Assembly (NCBI GenBank): GCA_017449265.1
Contig: JAFSJW010000081.1
Location: forward strand, 1 to 58,627
Reading direction: 5' to 3'
Length of the DNA: 58,627 bases
DNA from: Treponema sp.
GTDB lineage: Bacteria > Spirochaetota > Spirochaetia > Treponematales > Treponemataceae
How positions within the stretch are numbered: position 1 is the first letter of the stretch; every line of letters begins with the position of its first letter. Below are positions 22,387-31,833 of this stretch, in pieces. The translations under genes and the position numbers were made by a program. Below the pieces are notes generated by a model that saw only the letters and a program-made list of their open reading frames with translations, was not told the DNA's origin and ran no database searches.

Positions 22387-24593
22387 TTTCTTTTGACCTG
22401 AACAAAAACAAAAAACAATATCATAACAGAAGGAAGAATCAGAAAATGAACAAAAAAGACGCAAAGTCTTGTACGGTTGAATTTCTGTTCGTCAGTGATT
22501 TTAAAAAGCTGCTTTGACTGCGCGTTTTTTTCCATTAGCAAAGCAATGTCTTCGTCTCCAGAAAGGCGCAAAAGCTCCGCCACAACAAAATCAAAATTTC
22601 TGAAATCGCCCGAGCTTTCAGATGAAATAAAGCCAGTCATTGCAGAATCCGTGAAAAGCTCTCCCGAAACAACAGTAACTTTTGCCTCAGAAACCCCTTT
22701 CTGATAAAAGCCGCTCACAGAGCCGGAAGTAGCCGAAAGAACAAAAGCTCCGCCCTGTTTTCCAGCCTCTTTCGCGGATTTTGCCACAGAAAAAGGCGAA
22801 ACAAGGAAAGGCCTTTCTTCTGAATCAGATTCTTCCTGAATCCATGCGTAGGAAGATGAACTTACGATGGGCTTTGAGTCATTGTACAAAATAAGCGGGC
22901 TTGGCCAGAAAAAAGTTCCTCCTGCGCTCATCCGTTCCTGCGGCAAAGCAGAAACCCACATCGGGTAATTCACCGTCTGGTATTCACCGTTATTGTCCGC
23001 GCTTTCAAGAACAAGCGGAAAGCACGAAATATCCTGAACGAGCGAATTTCCGAAAGCGAACCCCCACGATGTGAGCGCGGGAATAAGGTTGTCACCTCTA
23101 TTTTTTGAAACAGTCCAGCCGTTCTCAATATCCACGCTGTAGGGAGAAGTCGCAATGAACGACGGAACGCCGCGCATCACCGCCCTCTCAATTGCGGCGC
23201 ACTGCTCGCTTGAAAGAAACTTTGACCCCAGCACAACAATATTGTCGCGCACCGTGAGGCTGTCAAGGGTCTGCACCATATTCATATCAGAAAGAAACTC
23301 TGCTTTAAAACCACGCACCGAAAGCCACGGCTGAACGAAATCATACCGAGTTTCAGGCGAAAGTCCGTTTCCAAGAACAAGCCAGACTTTGCGCTCATTT
23401 CCGAAAACGAGCGTCCGCAAACGCTGGCACAAATCATACTCAAGATTTTCAATAGAGCCTGCGAACGGAATAAGGGAATTCCTGTCAAGATACTGAATAA
23501 GAACGGCCGAATAAACAGTGATATATTCAGTTTTAGTCCCTTTGTCGCTTCTGACCTGCTGCCCGCGGATTCCATGCTCCAGAAGTTTTTTCGGGTCATC
23601 GCGCGATGATATGTGCTTTACGCTGAGAGAAATATTTTTTCCTGAAAGAGAAAAATCTTTCAGGAATTCGATAACATCGGAAGCCTGCGGATAAAGTTCC
23701 GTAAGTTCACGGGAAGAAAAATAAGTTATCCTCAGAGGCTCGTCTATCTTTTCAATAAGATTTTTCGTAACGGAAGAAACAGAATACAGCTTTGATTTAG
23801 TTAAATCCCACCTGAAATAAAGACGCTCGTTTGCGAAAGATGAAAAAATCAAAATCAAAACAAGAAGAATTTTCGTAAGAGCCGGCGTTTTTTTTCCAAG
23901 TCGTCTGTTCTCGGAAATTGATGCAAGAATCAGAAAGAAAAAAGAAGCAATTATATAGAAGAAAACGGAGCGGGAATCGATTATTCCCTTGCCGAAAGAA
24001 TCAAATGCAAAAGAAAAGCTCAGTTTTCTGCACAAAAACGCCGTAACATTCCCCAAGTCAAGGTACATGGGGATTAAATCAATAAAATTAGTCACCAGAA
24101 GAAGCGCGAACGACACTATCAGAGAAAAACTCTGGGAGCTAAAAAAAGTGAACAGTAGAACTATGAGAGAAATTGCGGAGAACGAAAAAAGAAATATTCC
24201 TAAAAAGCCCGAGAGAACCTGACCTTCGTCCACAATTCCAAAAAAACTGACAAAAACAGGAACAGAAAAAAGCAAGATAACAGGAATGATAAACGCACAA
24301 AACGCCGCCAAAGAAACGGAAAGGAATTTTGAGGCCGCGGACACAGGCAAGGAATCATCTTTTATAAAATTCTTGAGCCTGAAAACAAGAAGCGGAATCG
24401 TAAAAATCGAAATATATGGAATCGCACTGAAAAAATAGCGCAAATCCGAAGTACCTGCCCCGATGACAAAAAATTTTGAGGCAAGAAAAAATCTGAACGA
24501 AACAAAAATGACCGTTAGAATCGCAGAAAAATAGAAAAGCGGATGAATCATGTAATAAAAAAGAGCCGCCTTGCAAATCGATTTCCTTATCAT
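22383..24593 (-). CDS. GldF-GldG-like fusion: ABC-2 permease plus auxiliary domain
   Basis: 736 aa from ATG 24593. Residues 1-235 contain about six membrane helices of an ABC-2 permease (GldF-like). From about 250 a new helix begins an extracytoplasmic region starting NERLYFRWDLTKSKLYSVSSVTKNLIEKIDEPLRITYFSS, the hallmark of GldG/ABC-auxiliary proteins. The chain ends with one more membrane helix near 715. GldF and GldG are usually separate; here they are one chain. An ATP-binding (GldA-like) partner is not found next to it. The ATG overlaps the radical SAM stop (ATGA), placing it in the same transcript as rodA. Cargo unknown. Confidence 0.8.
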   Translation of the reverse strand: MIRKSICKAALFYYMIHPLFYFSAILTVIFVSFRFFLASKFFVIGAGTSDLRYFFSAIPYISIFTIPLLVFRLKNFIKDDSLPVSAASKFLSVSLAAFCAFIIPVILLFSVPVFVSFFGIVDEGQVLSGFLGIFLFSFSAISLIVLLFTFFSSQSFSLIVSFALLLVTNFIDLIPMYLDLGNVTAFLCRKLSFSFAFDSFGKGIIDSRSVFFYIIASFFFLILASISENRRLGKKTPALTKILLVLILIFSSFANERLYFRWDLTKSKLYSVSSVTKNLIEKIDEPLRITYFSSRELTELYPQASDVIEFLKDFSLSGKNISLSVKHISSRDDPKKLLEHGIRGQQVRSDKGTKTEYITVYSAVLIQYLDRNSLIPFAGSIENLEYDLCQRLRTLVFGNERKVWLVLGNGLSPETRYDFVQPWLSVRGFKAEFLSDMNMVQTLDSLTVRDNIVVLGSKFLSSEQCAAIERAVMRGVPSFIATSPYSVDIENGWTVSKNRGDNLIPALTSWGFAFGNSLVQDISCFPLVLESADNNGEYQTVNYPMWVSALPQERMSAGGTFFWPSPLILYNDSKPIVSSSSYAWIQEESDSEERPFLVSPFSVAKSAKEAGKQGGAFVLSATSGSVSGFYQKGVSEAKVTVVSGELFTDSAMTGFISSESSGDFRNFDFVVAELLRLSGDEDIALLMEKNAQSKQLFKITDEQKFNRTRLCVFFVHFLILPSVMILFFVFVQVKRK

Positions 24594-27175
24594 TCGCAAT
24601 GCCCCTTGTTCAGATTCAGTTTTTCAATCAGAATTTCGTTCTGTCTTGCGATTTCTTTGTAAAGCGCAAAATAATCCGAGCATCCGCCATCAGATTTTGC
24701 GAGCGTTTTTGTTTTCGTTATATCCGCAATATCCCAGATTTTTTTTGAGAAAAATGATTCAAGTGCGTTTCTGAAAGGTCTGTCTTTCTGAAAGATAAGT
24801 TTCGCGCGGACAGTGTTCGTCTTTGGGTCAATCGTAAAATCGCATAAGCTATCAGGATTCTTAAAATCATCAGCCAATTCTGACGAAAAAAAATCGTCAG
24901 GATTCATGCCGCTTTTGAACTCGTAGATATACTGATTACCCCACAAAAGGCTGCTCAGAGACTCCCGTTTTTTTGCGTTCGTAACAGGGAAAATGAACGC
25001 TTTTTTGATATGAAGCGATTTTGGCAAAAGACTGTTCATTTTTTCGGCAAAAACATTTTCTGAAATCGGCTCAAAAAGAATCATTGAAGCAATTTCATCC
25101 TCAGATTTTATTCCAAGAGACAAAGTTGAGCCGAATTCAAGGCGCGGAAGAGGATTGAAGCCTGAAGTATACAAAACCGGAAGCCTTGACTGCATTATGG
25201 CTCGGTTGAATATTTCAATCTGCCCAAGATGCGAGAAAAACTCTCCTCCGCAGCTTTTACTGAAAGAAAAAATCACACGGTACAAAACAGGAATATTCTG
25301 CTCGCGGCTTTTTTCTGCAAAAGACATCGGAGAAGTTTTTGTACATTCTTCTGGCACGGGATTTTCGCCCGCGCTCAGCCTGACTTTTGTAGTCTTATTG
25401 CATACGCCGCAGCGATGGTCACAGTTCTCGGAGCAAACGGGCGTAAGAGTTTCGGATAGATTTTTTTCCCATTCCTTTTTGAAAAAATTCTTCGACGGGC
25501 CAAGCGAAACAGAATCCCACGGAAGGCTCTCATCTTTTGACTTTTCCCTGAGGATTTCTTTTTTTACATCCCACAAGGCCTCAGAAAAGACTTTTTCCCA
25601 TACCGGAATATCCTCACGAAGATGATTTTCCCACGCGTCAAGCCTGCAGCCATTTTTGAACGCATCGTAAATTACGCCGCCCGCCCTTTTGTCGCCACGG
25701 GAAAAAAGCCCCTCAAGATAGCCCACGGCAGTTTCATGCGTACTGACTTTAAATCCTCGTTTCGGAAGATTCTCCCTTATATAGCGAAGTTTTTTCTCCG
25801 CCTCCTCCGGGGAAATTTGTCTGACCCACTGATACGGAGTGTGCGGCTTAGGGATAAAAGTTCCCACATTTACATTGCACTGAATATGGGTTTTTTCCTG
25901 CAAATCAATAAGAAAATCAACAATTACCTTCTCTTCGGTTTTTCCATCAGTTTCAGGAAACGGAAGGCCCACCATAAAATAGAATTTAGCCTTGTTCCAG
26001 CCGCGCTTTTTCGCCTCAAAAATCAAATCGACAAGATGCTGGGCGTACACTTCCTTGTTAAGTCTGAGCTGCCACGCCTCCTCTGGAGTTTCAACGGCAA
26101 AAGTAAGCCCGCTTTTTCTGACCTCGGAAAGCTGTTCAAGAATCGGGAAAGTAAAGCTGTTCACTTTCAGGGACGGAAGCTGAAAACTCACATTCTGCCC
26201 GCTGTATTTTTCGTTCAGCTCAGAAAGAAGCTCACCGATTTTCGGATAATCGGCGGAGGAAAGAGATGTAAGAGAAATCTCCTGAAAGCCCGCTACATTC
26301 ACGAGCTTGTCAACTTCCTCAAAAATCAGTTTTTTTTCTTTTACCCTTTGCGGGCGGTAGTAAATGCCTGCGTGACAGAAGCGGCATCCGTTCGGGCATC
26401 CGCGCATTATCTCCACCACGCCGTGATTTTGGACTGTCTTTATGTTCGGAAGCGGAAAAAATGACTCCACGGATTTTTCCCTGCCAAAGTTTTCGTACAC
26501 AGCGCGAATTGCAACATCATGCCCGCAAGTTTCAACTGACATTTCCTCAGTCCAGACATGAGGATTTCTTGCAAGTTCAGAAAGGATTTCTTTTCTTGAC
26601 GCGCCGGACTTTTTCATAAGGGAAATTTTTTCTATAAGCTCAAACATTCCGCCCTCAGCCTCGCCTATGAAAGTCGCGTCAAAGAAATCTGAGAACGGGG
26701 CCGGATTCGTAGCTCCGACGCCGCCTGAAATAACGATAGGGTCTTTTTCCGTGCGGTCTTTTTTCAGAATCGGAACACGACCCGACTCAAGAATTGACAG
26801 TGCACCTGTTACGCCAAGCTCATACCCGATTGAAAAGCCAATCATATCAAGCTCATTCAGTGGCATTCCGGTTTCAAGAGTGTACAGCGGAACATTGTGC
26901 TTTTTCAGAAGCGAGTCAAAATCATCCTCCACGGCAAAAACACGCTCGCAGCGCACTGAAGCGATTTTGTTCAAGCCGTTGTAAATGATTTTTATAGCCT
27001 GATTTGACATTCCGATTGAATAGACATCAGGAAAAGCAATGGCAAAATTGAAAAGACCGTCGCTATCAGAATGAGGCTTTACAATCTGACCAATCTCGCC
27101 GCCTATGAAAGCGGCTGGGTTCTGTACAGAGCAAAGCTCCGAGCCGAACAGTTCCAAAGGATTTATAAGATTCAA
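24590..27175 (-). CDS. B12-binding-type radical SAM protein fused to DUF2344
   Basis: 861 aa with a TTG start at 27175, supported by GAGG six bases upstream and by the conserved N-terminus. Residues 40-230 resemble a cobalamin-binding-like domain. The radical SAM cluster is CPNGCRFC (Cys 260, 264, 267), followed by a TIM-barrel with LPSLKVNSF and VGLPFPETDG motifs. A cysteine knot (CSENCDHRCGVC, about 593-604) separates it from a C-terminal DUF2344 domain (about 637-850: YRVIFSFSKSCGGEFFSHLGQIE). This two-domain form is a known but uncharacterised family (TIGR03960/TIGR03936 style), suspected to modify RNA or a translation component. It begins three bases after rodA. Confidence 0.85.
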   Translation of the reverse strand: MNLINPLELFGSELCSVQNPAAFIGGEIGQIVKPHSDSDGLFNFAIAFPDVYSIGMSNQAIKIIYNGLNKIASVRCERVFAVEDDFDSLLKKHNVPLYTLETGMPLNELDMIGFSIGYELGVTGALSILESGRVPILKKDRTEKDPIVISGGVGATNPAPFSDFFDATFIGEAEGGMFELIEKISLMKKSGASRKEILSELARNPHVWTEEMSVETCGHDVAIRAVYENFGREKSVESFFPLPNIKTVQNHGVVEIMRGCPNGCRFCHAGIYYRPQRVKEKKLIFEEVDKLVNVAGFQEISLTSLSSADYPKIGELLSELNEKYSGQNVSFQLPSLKVNSFTFPILEQLSEVRKSGLTFAVETPEEAWQLRLNKEVYAQHLVDLIFEAKKRGWNKAKFYFMVGLPFPETDGKTEEKVIVDFLIDLQEKTHIQCNVNVGTFIPKPHTPYQWVRQISPEEAEKKLRYIRENLPKRGFKVSTHETAVGYLEGLFSRGDKRAGGVIYDAFKNGCRLDAWENHLREDIPVWEKVFSEALWDVKKEILREKSKDESLPWDSVSLGPSKNFFKKEWEKNLSETLTPVCSENCDHRCGVCNKTTKVRLSAGENPVPEECTKTSPMSFAEKSREQNIPVLYRVIFSFSKSCGGEFFSHLGQIEIFNRAIMQSRLPVLYTSGFNPLPRLEFGSTLSLGIKSEDEIASMILFEPISENVFAEKMNSLLPKSLHIKKAFIFPVTNAKKRESLSSLLWGNQYIYEFKSGMNPDDFFSSELADDFKNPDSLCDFTIDPKTNTVRAKLIFQKDRPFRNALESFFSKKIWDIADITKTKTLAKSDGGCSDYFALYKEIARQNEILIEKLNLNKGHCE

Positions 27176-27178
27176 AAT

Positions 27179-28507
27179 TTACCTCATAAAATCAAGCTTT
27201 CTGTAGTTTATGCTCATCAAAAGCCCCATCGCAATCATTCCCGTCCAAAGCGACGAGCCGCCGTATGACATGAAAATAAGCGGAATTCCGGTAATCGGCA
27301 TAACACCCATGACCATCCCCACATTTACGACAAAATGAAAGAACAACATTCCAAGTATGCCTGATGCAATTAACATTCCGAAATAATTCTGCGTTCCGCG
27401 GATTACAAAGAGATTTCTCACAAGGATTACCAAATAGCAGATAAAAATTCCCATACAGCCGATGAAACCCATTTCCTCAGAATAGATGCTGAAAATAAAG
27501 TCCGTGCTTCGCTCAGGAAGGAACTGAAGGTGACTCATAGACCCCTGGAGGAAGCCTTTTCCCATCAACATTCCGCTTCCTATGGCCAACTTTGACTGGA
27601 TGACATTGTAGCCACGCTTCTGCGGGTCAACATAAGGGTCAAGGAAAATGATAAGACGGCTTATCTGGTATTCTTTCAATACGAACTGACCTAGATACGA
27701 GCAGATAAGAGCAGCCCCGATTACGCCGAACACAATGGCAATCCAATAAAATACCTTCGATTCCTCAAAGTAAATCGTTCCGAAAATACCTATGACAAGA
27801 ATAGCTCCTGAAGCAAGTATGACGATAAGGCGCATCCTGAAATTAGTAAGGATATGAATCATCGGTATAGATTTCTTAACTATGACGACTTCCCAGACAG
27901 GAAGCACCATGAACACGACTGTAAGCAATCCGAAGCAGATGAACGGAACAAGGTATTTGAGAGGAATATCAGCCATGAACGCCATTACGAGCATGATTGG
28001 AATATAGACGCTGGCCGTTCCCAAATCTGGCTGAACAAGGATAAGGCCGAGCGGAATCATCATTATGGCAAGCGAAACAAAAAATCGCTCAAGCGGATTT
28101 TTGTTCTGAGAGCGGTCAAAATACCACGCAAGAAAAAAGATATACAAGATTTTGCAAAACTCAGACGGCTGAATCGTAAAAATCGGGCTGTGTCTAGGTC
28201 CGATCGCAAGCCAGCTGTTGGCGTTGTTTATGTTAAGCCCCAGGAATTTTGTGATGATAAGGATGACCACAAGGAACGCGAACAAATACGGCGAGTAGCG
28301 ATGAACCTGACGGTAATCGTACAGCGCGACGGCAATCATAACAACGATTCCCACTACGGCGAACACAATCTGCTTTATGTATTTTCTTGATACAAGAATT
28401 CCGTCAGAGTTTATGTCCGACGAATAGATGAATGTGACGCTAAACGCAATAAGTACACACACCGCAAGGAAAATAAATATATCGAATGACTTTAGGATTT
28501 TGCTCAT
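27179..28507 (-). CDS. rodA: Rod-shape glycosyltransferase RodA
   Basis: 442 aa, SEDS family, about ten membrane helices. Motifs: NSWLAIG near residue 96, IQPSEFCKI (the conserved PSE/ K region), LVQPDLGTA with the catalytic-loop Asp, GSGMLMGKGFLQGS and a C-terminal MSYGGSSLW. RodA polymerises lipid II into glycan strands of the cell wall together with PBP2. It lies four bases after mrdA, with a ribosome site inside the last codons of that gene. It is longer than E. coli RodA (370 aa) because of an extra region at about 215-280 with additional helices. Confidence 0.92.
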   Translation of the reverse strand: MSKILKSFDIFIFLAVCVLIAFSVTFIYSSDINSDGILVSRKYIKQIVFAVVGIVVMIAVALYDYRQVHRYSPYLFAFLVVILIITKFLGLNINNANSWLAIGPRHSPIFTIQPSEFCKILYIFFLAWYFDRSQNKNPLERFFVSLAIMMIPLGLILVQPDLGTASVYIPIMLVMAFMADIPLKYLVPFICFGLLTVVFMVLPVWEVVIVKKSIPMIHILTNFRMRLIVILASGAILVIGIFGTIYFEESKVFYWIAIVFGVIGAALICSYLGQFVLKEYQISRLIIFLDPYVDPQKRGYNVIQSKLAIGSGMLMGKGFLQGSMSHLQFLPERSTDFIFSIYSEEMGFIGCMGIFICYLVILVRNLFVIRGTQNYFGMLIASGILGMLFFHFVVNVGMVMGVMPITGIPLIFMSYGGSSLWTGMIAMGLLMSINYRKLDFMR

Positions 28508-28511
28508 GCTC

Positions 28512-30425
28512 TTATTCCTGACGACCTTTATAATTCTTGTTTTCTATCTCACGCAAATGCGCGCGCACATTAGGAAGCGAATTGACTGCCTCCTCGTATG
28601 TCTGGTTGGCAAAAACACCCTGAAAAATGATATTCGTGGCATAAGGAGCCCACCATTCCCATTCGTTTATTGCCTCAACAAGAACGCACACAACAATCTG
28701 GTTCTCAACTGGCGCATCGAACGGGCCGTATGCAACCATCCACGAGTGCCACGGCTGCTCTTTTTTCAAATTGTTCACTTCGGCAGTTCCTGTTTTTCCT
28801 GCCATCTTGACCACTTTGTTCTCCATAGGATATGTGGCGGTTCCGTTCGTAATCATGTAGCGCAAATCATTCTGAACTTCGCGCCAAACTGAGTTGTCAA
28901 TGCTTGAAGAGCGCAGAACCTCGCGCTCAATTTTTTCGATTACCTCGCCTGTTGATGAGTCTCTGATTTCTTTTAGTAAGTGCGGCTTGTAAATGACCCC
29001 GGCGTTTGCAACCATCGCAATCATGTTTGCGATGTGCATTGGCGTAACAGTCCAGTAGCCCTGCCCGATTGACATATTTACGGTGTCACCGCCAAGCCAC
29101 GGCTCATGGTAACGCTTGTCCTTCCACTGCGGAGTCGGAACAAGACCGCTGGCCTGTGACGGAAGGTCAATCTCAAAGCTCTGGCCGAACCCGAACTCAG
29201 TGGCATATGACGCAATCTTGTCCGCACCCAGCTTTTCAACGCCCGTAACATAGTAATAAACATCGCATGACTGGGCAAGCGCGTTTTTCAAATCAAGGTA
29301 GCCATGCCCCCAACGCTGGTGGCATCTGAAATCCCTGTTTCCGTAATTGAACTTTCCTGTACAGTCTATTTTCTCGTAAGGAGAAATTGCCTTCTCCGAA
29401 AGAAGGGCCGTTGTCATAATCGTCTTGAAAGTTGAGGCCGGCGGATAAGTTCCGTTCACAACCCGGTTCAACATAGGTTTTAGCTCATCGTTGATGAGCT
29501 TGGCGTACTCCCTGGAAGCATAGTCGCTGTTGAAAATATTCTGGTCATAGTACGGATATGATACCATAGCAAGAACTTCGCCGTTTGACGGGCTTAAAAC
29601 CACAGCCGCTCCGACACGCTTTCCAAGAGCTTTCTCGGCGAGCTCCTGAATCCTTGAGTCAATCGTAAGAACAAGGTTTTTTCCCATTTTTGGGTCCGTT
29701 ACAATCGGCTTGTCGGAAATGACTTTTCCCCTTGCGTCAACCGTGCGGCTTATCATTCCTTTCTGCCCTTTCAGAAGGCTATCGTACTGTCTTTCAATAC
29801 CCATCTTCCCGATTATGTCATTGAGCTTGTAGCCCTCATTGTACAAAACATTGTACTCATCCGTCGTTATGTTTCCGACATAACCTATGACATGAGAAAT
29901 AGAACCCGTGACGACATAGTTCCTTATTGGCTTTGAACGCCATGAGACACCAGGAAGGTCAGTTATATTCTCCGCTATTGTAGATATTTTTTCAAACGGA
30001 ACATTCACTTTTATTTCGACTGGCTTCGTCCAGCTTTTCAGAATTATTTTTTCTTTTTTCTTGTTCTCTCCGGTTGGCATCCTTGAATCAAGCTCTTTTT
30101 TCGTAATTTCCAAAATAGAAGCAAGGCGCGCCGTTACGGTATCGTAGTAGTCGGTCGGAATTTCGCTGGGAGTCAAATCAACAGCAAAAGAGTCCGCATT
30201 AATGACCATAGGAAGCGATGCCGTCCTGTCAAAAATTTCGCCACGGGGAGCCGGAATAGTCTGAGTCTGGCTTTTCACAGCATCAGCCTCTTTCCTGTAT
30301 TTTTCGCCAAACACAATCTGAAGGCGAAAAAGAAAGGCAGCGTATAATAAAAACACCAAGAAAATTATAAGAAGGAGAATAAGGACTTTTAAGTTTTTAT
30401 CGATTGATGATGAGCGCACATTCAT
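28512..30425 (-). CDS. mrdA: Penicillin-binding protein 2 (class B transpeptidase)
   Basis: 637 aa. One N-terminal membrane anchor (about 13-36), the PBP dimerisation domain starting APRGEIFDRT (59-68), and a transpeptidase domain with all three active-site motifs: STFK (331-334, nucleophile Ser), SCD (386-388) and KTGTAE (544-549). Cross-links cell-wall peptides during elongation as the partner of RodA. Length and motif spacing are normal. It is 12 bases after mreD and directly before rodA, so the Rod complex is encoded in one transcript. Confidence 0.95.
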   Translation of the reverse strand: MNVRSSSIDKNLKVLILLLIIFLVFLLYAAFLFRLQIVFGEKYRKEADAVKSQTQTIPAPRGEIFDRTASLPMVINADSFAVDLTPSEIPTDYYDTVTARLASILEITKKELDSRMPTGENKKKEKIILKSWTKPVEIKVNVPFEKISTIAENITDLPGVSWRSKPIRNYVVTGSISHVIGYVGNITTDEYNVLYNEGYKLNDIIGKMGIERQYDSLLKGQKGMISRTVDARGKVISDKPIVTDPKMGKNLVLTIDSRIQELAEKALGKRVGAAVVLSPSNGEVLAMVSYPYYDQNIFNSDYASREYAKLINDELKPMLNRVVNGTYPPASTFKTIMTTALLSEKAISPYEKIDCTGKFNYGNRDFRCHQRWGHGYLDLKNALAQSCDVYYYVTGVEKLGADKIASYATEFGFGQSFEIDLPSQASGLVPTPQWKDKRYHEPWLGGDTVNMSIGQGYWTVTPMHIANMIAMVANAGVIYKPHLLKEIRDSSTGEVIEKIEREVLRSSSIDNSVWREVQNDLRYMITNGTATYPMENKVVKMAGKTGTAEVNNLKKEQPWHSWMVAYGPFDAPVENQIVVCVLVEAINEWEWWAPYATNIIFQGVFANQTYEEAVNSLPNVRAHLREIENKNYKGRQE

Positions 30426-30437
30426 TTTTTGCCTTTG

Positions 30438-30947
30438 TCAAGAAACTGTCGTTCTCTCAAGTATGATTTTCTCGCCGAAAATGTCAAGAAACTTGAATAC
30501 AATCGGGGTGAAGATTCCGTTCGCGATAAGCTCGAAAAGGAATTCCATTGAGAACATCGGGACTCCAGGACTTACCGAAGAGAAAGTCACAGAAATCAGA
30601 ATAATCAGAAGTTTTTTCGCTACCGTAGCAACAAGAGCAAACACAACAGGAACGAAAACACCAGAAAGGTTTATTGACCTGTTGAACATTCCGGCAAGAT
30701 AGCCGATTATAGTCCGCAAAAGGCAGTGGAAGCCGAACGGTGAGGCTGTAAGAAAATCAAGAACAAGCCCCGACGAAAAGCCCGTAAGCACCCCAGTAAT
30801 TTTTCCGTTGCACGCGGAGAAATACAAGACGCAAATAAGCAGAAAATCTGGAGTCACCGGAAGAAACAATAAATTCGACAAGATTGATGTCTCGAAAAGA
30901 GCGAAACAAATCAAAATCAGTACAGAAATCATTATTGAACGAAACAT
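30438..30947 (-). CDS. mreD: Rod-shape protein MreD
   Basis: 169 aa from ATG 30947, which follows the mreC stop by one base (TAATATG). Hydrophobic with five to six membrane helices; TPDFLLICVLYFSACNGK and GLVLDFLTASPFG match the MreD signature region. It bridges MreC to the cell-wall synthases in the inner membrane. A longer frame starting at 31016 reads back into mreC and was rejected. The order mreB-mreC-mreD-mrdA-rodA is the textbook one. Confidence 0.88.
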   Translation of the reverse strand: MFRSIMISVLILICFALFETSILSNLLFLPVTPDFLLICVLYFSACNGKITGVLTGFSSGLVLDFLTASPFGFHCLLRTIIGYLAGMFNRSINLSGVFVPVVFALVATVAKKLLIILISVTFSSVSPGVPMFSMEFLFELIANGIFTPIVFKFLDIFGEKIILERTTVS

Positions 30948-30948
30948 A

Positions 30949-31827
30949 TTAATTTTCCTGGCTTCCTGCAAAAGAAGGATTAAACTCGGACAAATCAAGG
31001 ACAAGGACAGTCTCAAGCCTTGAGAAATCTATGACCGGAGTAACATCAATCTCCAGAGAAGAATCATAGTCGAATGCCCTTGCCTCAATAATCGTTCCGA
31101 CGGGAATATCACGGGGATAATTTTTGCTTTCGCCCGATGTTACGATAACTCCGCCCACCTTGACATTCTCCTTGGACCTTTTCTTTATGTACCGGAGAAG
31201 AAGGCTCGTGTCGCTGTTTCCAGCTCCTGACACAATGCCTATGTCGCGGGTGTCCTGAATACGCACTGACAAAGAGCACTTCACATCATACACCGGCATA
31301 ACAAGGCTGGTCAAAAGACCTACGGTAACAACTTTTCCGACGATTCCCACCTGCCCGTTCTGGATTGCGATTACAGGCATATTCTTCTTTATGCCCTTAA
31401 TGCTTCCCTTGTCAATCGTAAGAGCCGAATAAAGACCGTCAGGGTCACGCCCTATAATCCTTGCGGCAAAGTTTTTCTGCGGAACAGCCCTTGAAAAATC
31501 AAGCTGCTCAAGTAACCGCTCGTTCTCTTTCCTAATTTCGACATTCGTTCGCTGCATATATTCGTAGTTCTTGAGTTTCTCGACAAGAGCAGCATTCTCC
31601 TCGCGCAACTTTGACAGCTCGTTAACGGCGTTCACCGTATCAACTACGGTTGTAGCCACGGCGTTTATTCCGCGCTGCGCAGAAGAAAGCAAGGAAAACC
31701 CAATCTGCTTGAAGTTCAGGATAAAACCACCAGAACTGAACGCCAGCATTACAGACGAAAGAATGAGAAAGACAACAAAAACCATTTCCGAAAAAAATGA
31801 TTTCACGGAATATTTAGAACTTTTCAT
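30949..31827 (-). CDS. mreC: Rod-shape protein MreC
   Basis: 292 aa. One membrane helix (about 14-34) is followed by a coiled coil (about 60-110, NELSKLREENAALVEKLKNYE) and two beta-barrel-like domains with ARIIGRDPDGLYSALTIDKGS and the conserved VGGVIVTSGES ... IPVGTI ending. Periplasmic scaffold of the elongasome that activates PBP2-RodA. It begins six bases after mreB, with AGGG as ribosome site, and is coupled to mreD. Confidence 0.92.
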   Translation of the reverse strand: MKSSKYSVKSFFSEMVFVVFLILSSVMLAFSSGGFILNFKQIGFSLLSSAQRGINAVATTVVDTVNAVNELSKLREENAALVEKLKNYEYMQRTNVEIRKENERLLEQLDFSRAVPQKNFAARIIGRDPDGLYSALTIDKGSIKGIKKNMPVIAIQNGQVGIVGKVVTVGLLTSLVMPVYDVKCSLSVRIQDTRDIGIVSGAGNSDTSLLLRYIKKRSKENVKVGGVIVTSGESKNYPRDIPVGTIIEARAFDYDSSLEIDVTPVIDFSRLETVLVLDLSEFNPSFAGSQEN

Positions 31828-31833
31828 CTGGCC

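Noticed and set aside
25155..26464. Two long plus-strand frames (156 and 280 codons)
   Set aside because: Antisense to the radical SAM/DUF2344 protein, which has intact motifs throughout.
27854..28390. Plus-strand frame of 178 codons
   Set aside because: Antisense to rodA; charged composition reflects the complementary strand of membrane helices.
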